Positions 35,277 through 45,775 of a stretch of 64,000 nt of DNA are shown in pieces. The stretch spans positions 5,073,734 to 5,137,733 of the forward strand of contig JANAVB010044017.1 in assembly GCA_029216955.1 (NCBI GenBank). The letters run 5' to 3'. The DNA comes from Iris pallida. Its lineage: Eukaryota > Streptophyta > Magnoliopsida > Asparagales > Iridaceae. A model generated the notes under the pieces. That model saw nothing but the letters and a program-made list of their open reading frames with translations. It ran no database searches and had not been told where the DNA came from. Position 1 is the stretch's first letter, and every line of letters begins with the position of its first letter. The position numbers and the translations under genes are program-made.

Positions 35277-36077
35277 CTATGTCCCGATACAAGAAGCTTC
35301 ACCTACAACATTAGATGAAGACTTTGGTATCCAAATAAACTTGGATCCACATTTATTAGCTTTAGGGACCCATATAGCACTTACTCTAGCATTGGTAGTG
35401 AAGGTCCTACAAATAGGGCATGTAAAGCTCATGTGTCCAATGCGAGAGCAATAGAAGCATCTAATGCTAGTGTGTGCACATATATCAGAATGAGCATGGT
35501 TATGAACATGTGACATACAAGAATGATGAATATCTCTAGAGTGAGCATGCATATATTTGGTCTTAAGAATATCATGTTCTAATATCAAATCATCATGCAT
35601 ACAAGTAAGAGAATCAAATTTAACATTTAAAGCATTATTCTCTTTTTCAAATAAAACAATTCTAGAAATAAAATCATCATTTTGTTTCTTTAAAGAGTCA
35701 ATAGAAGAATCATGCAAATGATTTAGCTCATGAGTTTGCCTCTTAAGATCTTCTATTGATGAGGAAAGTGATTTGATTTTCAAAATTAAAGTCTCATTCA
35801 AACTCTTTAAAGAGACACAAGATGAGTTTTGAGAATCAAGTCTAGATAATAAAACATTATTTTCATTTCTTAAAAACTCATTTGCTTCTTCTAAATGAAT
35901 AACCTTTTCAGAAAGTTCTTCATTTGTAGAATGAAGGTTGTCAAGAATCTCTAAGGATTGTTTAGCCATGGCTTTCCACTTAGAGCATTTCTTGCATTTA
36001 GAAGAAATATGATTGTCTATGCTACTAGAAGTAAAACCCTCTTTATCGGAGGAGGAGTAGGAGGAATACGATGCCAT
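35277..36077 (-). CDS. Gag-like protein of element E with coiled coil and CCHC knuckle
   Basis: 266 codons, uninterrupted, starting only 55 bp after the primer site. Residues 1-30 are Ser-rich (ASYSSYSSSDKEGF). About 45-175 form heptad-rich coiled coil (LHSTNEELSEKVIHLEEAN, LKSLNETLILKIKSLSSS). Then come a His-rich stretch (HAHSRDIHHSCMSHVHNHAH) and a CCHC zinc knuckle, CFYCSRIGHMSFTC, near residue 210. The C-terminus has IWVPKANKCG and FIWIPKSSS, as in the gag C-terminal part of Sirevirus-type copia elements. The usual N-terminal UBN2 gag region is absent, so the ORF looks like the C-terminal gag half fused close to the leader. Probable role is RNA binding and particle assembly (inference). 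It could be translated as it stands. Confidence 0.8.
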   Translation of the reverse strand: MASYSSYSSSDKEGFTSSSIDNHISSKCKKCSKWKAMAKQSLEILDNLHSTNEELSEKVIHLEEANEFLRNENNVLLSRLDSQNSSCVSLKSLNETLILKIKSLSSSIEDLKRQTHELNHLHDSSIDSLKKQNDDFISRIVLFEKENNALNVKFDSLTCMHDDLILEHDILKTKYMHAHSRDIHHSCMSHVHNHAHSDICAHTSIRCFYCSRIGHMSFTCPICRTFTTNARVSAIWVPKANKCGSKFIWIPKSSSNVVGEASCIGT

Positions 36078-36131
36078 AGAAAAATAACAAGGATCTACTC
36101 TAAGGATGTTAAGCCTAACAATAGAGTCCTT

Positions 36132-36143
36132 GCTCTGATACCA
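36132..36143 (-). promoter_or_regulatory. Primer binding site of element E (initiator tRNA-Met)
   Basis: TGGTATCAGAGC on the minus strand, 2 bp after the 5' LTR end. It is complementary to the 3' end of plant initiator tRNA-Met, the commonest primer of plant LTR elements. Confidence 0.95.
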
Positions 36144-36145
36144 AT

Positions 36146-37753
36146 TGTAGGAACCCTAGAGGGAGGGTGAATAGGGTCAAGCTAACTAATCAAGCACTTA
36201 GCACAAGCTAATTGGCAATTTAAAAATATAAGTGCAAGAGAAGAAGCAAACACAATACCGACACCCGATATATCCTGGTATCCTCCTAAGAGGCAGTCCA
36301 GTCCCGGAACTCTCTTCGGCTTTAATCCACTATTTGAGCAAATAGTTACACACGAGTTTGGATCCGAAGAACTCGCTAACTTCTTACACAAGAGCTTTAA
36401 TTCGAAGGGCTCTCCGACTTCAACCGAGAGTTTGGATACGAAGACTCCCCAACTTCAACCGAGAGTTTGGATACGAAGACTCTCCAACTTCAACCTTTCA
36501 CAATAGGTTTTGATCTCCTTATACAATAGGATGAAGATCTCACTTTTCAACTCAATAACTCTAACACAATTTGTGGATGGCAAATGAAAGCTTTGTAGAG
36601 TTGTTTGTGGATAGGCTTTGGTGGTTTAGAAATTTTTAGGCTCAAAGCATCAACTTTGAATGAAGGGGTTCAAGACTATTTATAACCAAAGTATTGAAAA
36701 GAGCTCAATGCAACTTTTCAGTCCACGAACCGGCATACCGTCGGTATGATCCGGCATACCGGCGATATACCGGTCTGGGATTGCAACGGCTAGAAATATA
36801 GCCATTAGGATCATTAATGGCTGGAAATCCGACCGTTGAAATTTTAACGTTTCGGAAGCGGTATACCGTCGGTATGAACCGGTATGCCAGTTTTGTAAAC
36901 AGAAACTTTCTGTGAACAAAAACCGGTATACCGTCGGTATGCCGTTTTCTACCAAAAATGATCCTGGGCTTATTTCTGCCCTAGCTTTCGATTTTGCCAT
37001 CCATTTCTTGTGTTTACAATAATTTCTAAGACTCATTACAGACTCCAGATAAACTTAGACAGGTGCAGGCTTCTTCAGAGTCTTGAAATGATGATGGCAT
37101 GGCTTGGCTTCTTCCTTTGATAGGTGCTGGCTTTTCTCTTGGCGGCAACTGTCCAAAGATATCCAGTTTACGAAAACTGAATACCTTTCGGGGGCTTCGC
37201 TCCCGAACCCCCGACGAGGGGCGCTGCCCCCTCGACCCCCGTCCGCTGACCGGGCAGCGGAACCCCCGGTGCGTGGCTCCGAAGATGTCGTCGGGTGGTT
37301 CAGAGAAATCTTGTGGGATCCGTCGTCTTTGGCCCACCATGATTTCTTCATTGCATATGTCCACATTGATCTTGCTTATTGCTTTTCTGTATGTACATGT
37401 TAGACGAACAAAGCAATATACATAGTAGCAAGTGTGATAAGTTTAATGCACATTAGGACAATGCTGAGTTTAAGTATAAGTGCTAAGGTGATAGCATAAA
37501 TGTTAGTGATATCATAATGATTAAACTTAATTGAATAACCACAATAAAAAATATAGTTTTGATTTTGATAACTCGATTAACATTTAAGATAGAAAGCTCA
37601 TATCACTAATATGTAAACCAATAGGCATATATCACCAAAGATATAAGTATAAGTAGAAATGCCATTGTGATAGTATAAAGATTAGTGATAATGAAATGCT
37701 AAACTAAACATATTAACCATATTCAAAAACATGATACAATCATTGGGCCAACA
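36146..37753 (-). repeat. 5' LTR of element E
   Basis: 1608 bp. The TATA box TATAAATAG is at 36676-36684 on the minus strand. The CGGTATACCG field at 36729-36943 is shorter than in the other LTR by two internal deletions or missing units of about 12 and 22 bp. The hairpin cluster is near 37189-37262. Confidence 0.95.
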
Positions 37754-38820
37754 GGAAGCTCCTTAGACTGGTAGGGTCCAGTCTTCTGCTGATGCTGATG
37801 ATGTCCCATAGGTCTCTTGATAGGACCTCCTTGCTGCGTCTTCGTCTGCACTGGCTGATTCTTCTGCTGGTTCAGCTTCCCCTTGCTAATTTTCTCCTGA
37901 ATCCTGGCCTCCGTCAGCAACTCAGCATAAGAGATTCGGGACTGAGAGCTAGTATAATGCTGTAGCTCCTGCCTCAGCCCGTTGTGAAATCTTTTGGCCT
38001 TCTCTAGATCATTGGGTATCAGTACCTCTCCATACTTGTTGAGTCGACTGAACTCCGAGTCATACTCGTCAACAGTCTTGTTCCCCTGCTCCAGATGCAA
38101 AAACTGGTTGTATAAGGCATTCTTCACAGTAGTAGGGAAATACTTCTTATCATAGAACTCCAGAAACTGCTCCCACGACTGACGAGTACCCAACTGACGC
38201 TCCATAGAATCCCACCAGTGATAGGCATTCCCCTCCAGCTGAGTTCTTACGCCAGTCATCCATAAATCTTCTGGCAACTGAGATGCCTGCAATTTCTTCT
38301 TGGTGCTGGTGATCCAATTAGTGGTCTCCTCCGGACTCTCATTTCCCTTATAAGGTTTGGGGTCCATCTGCACGTAGTCCTTCACTGAACCTACCCGTGC
38401 TGGTCTCACGGGAGCTAGTGTCGGAGCTGGTGCAGGTGCTGGTGCTGTCATCCTCACCATAGCTGCCAGGAATCCCTGTCTCATCTCAGCAGCTTCCCGT
38501 CTTTGTTCAGCAGCTACCTGCCTCTGTTCAGCTGCTTCTTGCCTCTGCTCCGCTGCTTACTGTCTCTGTTCTTGCATCATCATGTGCATGAACTGAAACA
38601 TCTGTGCCTGACTGTCTTGTGGCACAGCCGGAGGCACTCCATATGGTGTCTGAGGGTACTGCGGGGGAGGAGGGGGTACCCCAGTCGGTTGTGCACCAAC
38701 TGGCTGAGACGTCTGCCCTGGTAGCATAGGGTGGGTTGGAACTACCCTTGTGGACTGCTCATCCGTACCAGATGATTGGTTGTCTCTACCGGCAGCGGTA
38801 CGTCCACTCCTTAGATTCAT
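37754..38820 (-). pseudogene. Gag of element D, N-terminal and matrix/capsid part
   Basis: The probable start is the ATG at 38818-38820 (NLRSGRTAAGRDN). The first part is Pro- and Gln-rich. One TAA at 38554-38556 replaces a Gln codon inside an EQRQ/AAEQRQ repeat. The core has the gypsy retrotrans_gag signature: GNAYHWWDSMERQ, WEQFLEFYDKKYFP, DEYDSEFSRLNKYG. It is cut at 37754 by element E, 5-bp TSD GGAAG. The zinc knuckles follow at 29428 on the other side. Gag packages the RNA and assembles particles. Confidence 0.92.
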
Positions 38821-38996
38821 GATTCTGCAGAAATAAGATAGAAGGAATTGAGAATAGGACGGAAACAAACGAGATGCAAAAGAATTTGTTCAAGGATAAT
38901 CAAGAATGATATAGTCAAGTATGGATGAGACCCTATATTCTAAACCTAATTTGCAGGCTTGTTTGGTACAGTAACGTAACCAAACAAATTTCATGA

Positions 38997-39012
38997 CCTG
39001 CATGGGCCACCA
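38997..39012 (-). promoter_or_regulatory. Primer binding site of element D, matches tRNA-Ile
   Basis: TGGTGGCCCATGCAGG on the minus strand, 9 bp after the 5' LTR end. It is the complement of the 3' end of plant tRNA-Ile(AAU), CCTGCATGGGCCA plus CCA, as I recall that tRNA: 16 of 16 bases. The same site and the same 9-bp spacing occur in elements A and C. Confidence 0.75.
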
Positions 39013-39021
39013 CTAAAAATA

Positions 39022-42000
39022 TGTCACGCCCCAGTTCTAAATAATCGGATTGGGAACACGTGGCATGCCAGCTGTACAATCTAGCATAGCTAAACCCAAT
39101 TTGATGGACTATGATTCGATTGTAGTACGCTGAAGTATAACTAATAAGTAACATCACAGGCAGGTAAACTAGTCTCATCCATGAAATAATGTAATAGATA
39201 ACTGAATGGAAAATCATCAATGCCACAGAATCCAAATGTCAACTATGGCTAAAGGAGAACACAACCACTAATAAGTAAAAGAGTACATCTGGAAGGAAAT
39301 GAAGTAGCAAAAGAAATAAGCAGAATACTGGAAATGGAACCCACGTCTGAAGATGTAGCTAGCCTCCAGAGGATCAAGGCTGCGGCTCCACCTCAAAGTC
39401 GTCGTCAACAAGTCCCTCTACTCCATAATCAGCCGGGAATAAGTACTCGTCGAGCTCTGGAAAAGATACCAGGTCCTCAGAGGGACATAACAAATACACA
39501 GAAAAGGACATGCAAGAATAAACTAAGCAGTAATGTAAAAGTAACTAGTAAGAATGCCACCCTGTATTTCCCTAACCAAACAAGGACAGGAAATACAAGG
39601 AAGCAATAAGGTGTTCTAACCATCTATGTGTAAATGCACTCGAGACATCTCTAGTGGCACATGAGAGGGAGAGAAGAAGAAGAAACTGCCACCAAGCGTC
39701 CTACGGTTTGAGGAACGAGGGGCTACGAGCATCCAGCGTCCATTGGAAACAGAAATTCTCATACACCACTAGTAGACTCTCCCCACCCAATATACTCGTA
39801 CCGTATACGCGGTACAAACAATATACAAGACGTCATAGTAAATATAGTACAACTAAACCAAACTGCTAACAGACTCAAGATCATATGTTAATGGCCAGTC
39901 AACACAGAACCTCTGCACTCAGCTCACTCATATGTGATACGTGTCTGAGATAGTGTCAAGTTTATACTAACTCTATACAAGGTAGTCATCAATGGAGACG
40001 AGTGCACACAATAACAATAACTGGTCAAATGTAAATACTGCATAGTAAATGTCAAGCAAGGTGTACTTGCCTGTGTCCAGCAACTGAGTATCCGGGTCCA
40101 AAATAGAGACCGAGTCCCGCAAAGCAAATGGTACTATATAAGCATTAACTCTAATTAATTACTAATTAACCAAATTAACAATACATTTAGTTGCTAATTA
40201 ATCAATAATTAATATCAAACCATTATTACTAGCTAATCAGTACCAATAATTATGAATAATAATATACAATAATAAGTATGAAGTACTTATTATTATAATT
40301 TTTATATTCTGAAATTATTAATACAAATAATATATTTAATAATTAATTAATTACTTATAGATAATTAATTAATCAATTAAATAACACATGCCTTCACAAA
40401 TTTCTAATAATACCAACAAAAATTTGTAAAAATCCATAAAAAATTATTTTTAGTCTAATAAGCTAAATAATGACAGAAATAATAGGTATATATTATTTGT
40501 AAAGAAACCATAAATAGTATTTTCTTTACTTAATATATATCTATCTAATAACTAGATTAGTGCTAATAATTATAAATACTATTTAATAAATAGTAAAAAG
40601 ATCTAAATTGGGTTATAAAATACTTTTCCAGGAAAACCTACTGTAAATAATATTTTTAATATTAATTACCTAATTATAAGTAATTAAAAACATTTAAATA
40701 CTATATATATAAAATTACTATTTTGGCTATTGAAATTAGAATTAAATATTAAAAATTTACTAATAAATTGTGAAAATTCATAATTCACAGAAAATAACAT
40801 TTCTCCAACCGTGACTATACATTTATGAACATTACCATAATAATTTATATTTAATAAAAATTAAAACTTAGTAATGAACTAATTACATAATCAATAATAT
40901 TTAACACTGAATTAATATAAAATAAATAACAAACATAATTATTTTATTCTGAAAATTTTACAGTAAAAAGATATAAATATTATTTACAAGTCTTGTATAG
41001 AGACCATTAATTAATTCTTAGTGAATTAATTAATAAAAAATCCGAAACAGTGAAATTAAACTGTCATTTAGATACAATAATCCACAGTTTAAAATATAAT
41101 TAAAATATCTAAACTATTTATTAAATCCTGAAAATTTAACAGTAATTAGATTACATAATTACCTACAAATTATGTATAGATCATAACAAGTAATTCCTAA
41201 TGAATTAAATTCTAAAAATCAAAAACAGAATATATAATACTGTGGAATTTACACAAAAAACTGCATTAATGCCACCAGTTAAATGCTTAATAATTACGAA
41301 TAAATTATATAAAAATCCGTCATAATTAATATAGAATCTAAACTAATGATCCTAATCATTAGGCTAATAATTTAGATCGTAATTAGCATCAATTAACCAT
41401 TAATTAAATCATTACACAGCCATATAATTACACAAATAATTCAACAATGAATAACCTAATTGTTGCAAACAAAACACACGTGCCAGAGGGCACGTGGGCG
41501 GTCGGGGCAGTACCTCGCCACGCCGCAGGGGGGTGGCTCGCCGACGAGGGGGGTCGCGCCGACGAGGAGGGTCGCCGGATCGGGGCCGGTCGGCTGCAGC
41601 GAGCGCGGGAGGGCCGGCTGCACGCGCGGAAGGCCGGGGCGCACGCTTCCGTCGCCCGATGGCGGGGCTTAGTCCGAAGGGGGGGGGTCGGGATTGGAGA
41701 GAGAGAGGGATAGGGTGGCGGTGAGGATGGGAAGAGGTGGAGGCTTGTGGAGGAAATTATTAGGGTTAGGTTTGAGAGAAGTTGCTTAGATATATATGCA
41801 TAGATGAGATCCAAAGGCTTAGGAATTCCTAATGGGTTGGGCCTAGGTTAGGGTTAGTTAGTTTGCCCATGGGCTGAGCTAAGGTTGGGTTTGGAATAAA
41901 TGGAATAGATTTGGGTTTTGCTCAAGTTGTAATGCCATAACTAAAAAGTATAGATATAATACATATACTCCAATAATAAAAACTGATGAATAGTAATACT

Positions 42001-42281
42001 TTATATATATAAGTATATATATATAGATAATCTAGAAAAAATTTAAATGAGTCTAAGGTTAGAGTTAACCTATGTTTAGTCTTAGGGTTAAGGGTGAGGG
42101 TTATATAATACAATGCACACACAAACTGCATTAATATACATATATAACATATTTTTCTAAACTATATATATTCAATTTAACATTTAGGGTAAAAGCATTT
42201 TATTTAACGAATAACAAAATTTTGTAACAAAATATAAATAATAATAAATAAAAAAAATAAAATATTTTGAGGGGTTTTTCA
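39022..42281 (-). repeat. 5' LTR of element D
   Basis: 3260 bp, start TGAAAAACCCC (minus, at 42281) and end GGGGCGTGACA. The CpG patch is at 41476-41697. It is almost identical to the 3' LTR. The terminal base pair differs slightly (TTTTTCA against TTTTACA). Confidence 0.95.
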
Positions 42282-44200
42282 TATAACCTCTATGCTCATC
42301 TCTTGATGATCTTCCAAAATATGCTTTTGTGATGTCAACATAAATGCACCGCCTCTCCTGCTAAGAGCGTCTGCTACCACATTAGCCTTGCCTGGATGAT
42401 ACTGAAGCTCTTCGTCGTAATCCTTGATCAACTCTAACCATCTTCTCTGTCTCATGTTCAGTTCCTTCTAAGTAAATATGTACTTCAGACTTTTGGGGTC
42501 TGTGTACATGTCCACTCGATCACCATACAAGTAATGTCTCCATAGCTTCAAAGCAAATACTACTGCTACCAACTCCAAGTCATGAGTTGGATAATTCTTC
42601 TCTTGGTCCCAAAGTTGCCTAGATGCATACGCTATCACCTTTCCATGTTGCATGAGGACGCACCCAAGTCCTTTTCCTGATGTATCACAATATACAGTAA
42701 AACCCCCAGGTCTAACCGCTAATGTAAGAATAGGCGCCGTGATCAACTTCTGCTTCAAATTCTCAAATGATGCTTGGCACTCTGCCGACCAGACAAATGG
42801 CACATCCTTTCGTGTCAAGAGGGTCATGGGTGCTGAGAGTCTTGCAAAGTCTGATACGAACCTTTTGTAATATCCTACCTATCCCAAGAAACTACGCACA
42901 TCTGCTACGGTCTTAGTTGTCGGCCAAATCTCTACTGCTTCTACTTTCTTAGGATCCACTGCTACTTTAGTCCCTGATATGATGTACCCCAAGAATGAAA
43001 TATGATCCGTCCAAAACTCGTACTTGCTGAGATTGGCGTACAACCGGTTCTCTCTCAGAACCTGTAACACTTTCCCGAGGTGATCTTCATGTTCTTCTTC
43101 ACTAGCTGAGTATACGAGAATGTCGTCGAGGAACACAACGATAAATTGATCTAAGTACGGCATAAAAATGCGGTTCATCAAATCCATAAATATTGCTAGA
43201 GCATTGGTCAAACCGAATGACATTACTAAGAATTCGTAATTCCCGTACTTGGACCTGAATGCCGTCTTGGGAATGCCCTCTTTTCGAACCCTCAATTGAT
43301 GATACCCTGATTGAAGATCTATCTTGGAGAAAACCCTTGCTCTACTCAATTGATCAAATAAGTCGTCGATCCTTGGTAGTGGGTACTTTTTCTTTACTGT
43401 TGTCGTATTAAGCTTTCTGTAGTCAATGCACAATCTTAACGACCCATCCTTCTTCCCTACAAGTACCACTGGTGCTGCCCATGGTGATTCGCTAACTCGA
43501 ATGAACTTCTTCTCCTTCAATTCGTCTATGTGCTGATACACCTTGGCCTGCTCTGAATCCGCCATTCTGTAAACTCGATCTGATATCGGTTTAGTTCCAG
43601 GTGCCAATTCTGTACTGAACTCAATATCCCTAACCGGGGGTAAACTTGGAAGTTCTTCAGGAAATACATTTAGAAACTCTTCCACTACCTTCGGAACTTG
43701 AACTTCTTCTATTGTCGTAACTACTCCTTCCTTTTGTTGAGTTGCCACTAATCTGACTAAGATAAATCGCTCCATGCCTAGAATATTGAAAGAAACACTC
43801 CCTCTACGACAATCTATTATCGCATGACTATCTTTCAGCCAGTCCATGCCTAAGATAACGTCGAAATTTCCAACAGAAAATTCTATTAATCTGGCGGGTA
43901 AGGAACGCCCGTAAACTACAACTTTACACGCTAGAATAACTCTACTAACTCCTACGAGCCCATTACCAGTGAGTATATTCAACCTCCCTGGCAATGCCTC
44001 GAATTCCATTTCTAGTCATGTCATAAATTGTGCAGATATAAATGAGTGTGATGCTCCCGAATCAAATAATGCTACTGCAAGATATGAGGTGACGAGAATG
44101 TTACCTGCCACAACATCTTCCGATGCCAATGCCTCTTCCAAGGATAGATCGAATGACTGCCCTCGGCCTCCTTGCTGGTTCCCATGCTGCGGTCTAGTTT
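42282..44200 (-). pseudogene. Protease, reverse transcriptase and RNase H of element C
   Basis: Minus strand. Protease active site LFDSGASHSF near 44085-44056, then a TGA near 44014. The 376-codon frame 42879-44009 has FDVILGMDW, the RT core ([20 protein letters not shown]) and ends at a TAG in the SFLG/VGYYKRF region. RNase H is in 42468-42827 ([22 protein letters not shown]) and runs into another TAG at 42465-42467. The frame beyond it continues (MRQRRWLEL) to the D insertion at 42282. Several stops fit Gln-to-stop or Arg-to-stop C-to-T changes. Confidence 0.92.
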
Positions 44201-44399
44201 GGTGTTGCTGCTGGCCCCTGCCTTAGTGATGCTGGGGTGGTCTTTGTTGTTGCTGCTGCATCGGCGGTCCCTGCTGCCGAAATATCTAAGCCTATGACAT
44301 GAACGGGCGTTGTGCCAACGGTCTTACCGCTAGCGCTGGTCCTTGATACTGGCCTGCCCTGGTGCTGGCAGAGCAGAAAATTGTTGCACTGGTCCTCCT

Positions 44400-45600
44400 G
44401 ACCTCGAATTCATGGGACAGGTGGAAACCCGATGATTTGGACTTCTACATATCAAATATTGTCCGTTCAATGCCCGACACAAACCTCTAGTGTGCCCTGC
44501 CTTCCCATAATAGGTACAGCCCGCTGGGGGTTGCTAGTTCTTCCTCTGCTGCTGCTGCTACTGCTACTGCCTTGTTCGTGGTGCTGGCCCTCGTATCGCC
44601 AAATCGTGAATGCGAACGCCATGGGATGGTGCTATTATTCGGGACGCTACTCCCCCTCCTCCTTTAATCTGATTGTGAGATCTCTTCTGACCTCCAATCC
44701 TTGCTGTAATCCTCTAGATAGTGATCTCATGCCTTCGGGTTGCCGTCAATACCTCATCAAAGGTCTGGTAGTTGTGCCCCTCTATCAATTGCAAGAGTTC
44801 AAGATGGAACCCTTGCTGAAATCTTATAGCCCTATGGCTCTCCGTTGCTACCATCTCTGGGGTAAACCTACTCAATCTGTAGAACTCAGCTGCATAAGCA
44901 TCTACTGTCTTGCCGGCCTGCTTGAGGTTGATAAACTTCTGTTCTAGCTCGAACTGCGCCACAACTCTATAGTACTTCATCTTGAATCTCGCAGTAAAAT
45001 TGTCCCAAGCAACGTGACGTCTAATGCCCACTTCTTCTGATTCCCACCAATCACGTGCGATGTCTTGAAGTAACAGCTTCACTAGATCCACACGTTCTTC
45101 CATCGGTACCATAGCTGCTGTCAGAATAGCCTCAACATCCTTAAGCCATGCATCTGCTGAAATGGCATCCGCCGTGCCCTCGAAACGATGGGGGTTGTAT
45201 TTGCAAAATCTGGTTGACGCCCCTGAATCAGTCATCACTCCTTTTTCCAAAGCCGTTTGTAATCCTTGGTTAAGTAACACATTCTGCTCTTGCAGCTGAG
45301 TGTGCATGCGTTGCTGGGCCAACATCTGATGTTGTTGAGTAGCTATCATCCCTCTCATGATCTCCAGAAGGGCTGGTGTGTCTACTTCCACGGAGGCAGG
45401 TGGAACTATTGGTGGGGTTGGAACCTCCGGATATTGCAGTCCAGCTGTTGGTTCCACTATCACCTCTTCTTGGGTGGTCTCTTAAGGCAGTACTGGCCTT
45501 TGTTGGTGACCAGCATGGTCATGTTGTTCATGTTGCCCTTGTTGTTGTCCAGCTCTGACAGATGCGGACGAGGTGCCCTTAAGAAAAGGGACAAGAGAAC
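44400..45600 (-). pseudogene. Gag of element C
   Basis: The frame 44714-45463 carries the gypsy gag core: DAWLKDVEAILTAA, ARDWWESEEVG, WDNFTARFKMKYY, VDAYAAEFYRLSRF. The reading frame extends upstream past a TAA near 45482, so the N-terminus lies nearer 45570. Downstream near 44510-44470 the zinc knuckle reads CTYYGKAGHTRGLC, with its second Cys changed to Tyr. A stop separates it from the gag core. Confidence 0.88.
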
Positions 45601-45750
45601 AATCAAACGATCGGACAGGAAAGATCAATGAAGTCAAAGGATACCAGAATGTCAAGCTCGAGTCGAGAGTAACGAATCATGAGATCAAGGAGAAACATGT
45701 GTGATTGAGACATCCTATAAATTAAAACACCCTACAAGTCTGAAATCAGA

Positions 45751-45766
45751 CCTGTATGGGCCACCA
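45751..45766 (-). promoter_or_regulatory. Primer binding site of element C, matches tRNA-Ile
   Basis: TGGTGGCCCATACAGG on the minus strand, 9 bp after the LTR end at 45776. 15 of 16 bases agree with the complement of plant tRNA-Ile(AAU). The one change (G to A) fits decay. Confidence 0.72.
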
Positions 45767-45775
45767 CAAAAATAT

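Larger units (their letters stand above)
29429..37753 (-). mobile_element. Element E: non-autonomous copia (Sirevirus-derived) element with gag-like ORF only
   Basis: LTRs 29429-31068 (3', 1640 bp) and 36146-37753 (5', 1608 bp) start TGTTGGCCCAATG and end GGTTCCTACA on the element strand. The TSD GGAAG is perfect (29424-29428 and 37754-37758). The primer site matches initiator tRNA-Met (36132-36143), and the polypurine tract AAAAAGGGGGAGAT is at 31069-31082. The only long ORF is 35277-36077, gag-like. The other 4.2 kb of the interior is non-coding, with no protease, integrase, RT or RNase H. It would depend on enzymes from an autonomous relative (inference). It fits the TR-GAG or LARD class. 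Confidence 0.92.
22412..42281 (-). mobile_element. Ty3/gypsy chromovirus element D, split by element E
   Basis: LTRs 22412-25673 and 39022-42281 differ at about 39 of 3260 positions by eye count (about 1.2%). The TSD is TATAA (22407-22411 and 42282-42286), perfect. It carries primer site, gag, zinc knuckles, protease, RT, RNase H, integrase and chromodomain in order on the minus strand. Seen damage is two stops (38554-38556 and 28859-28861) and one 1-bp deletion near 26438, plus the insertion of E in gag. It is the youngest complete gypsy element here. Confidence 0.95.
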
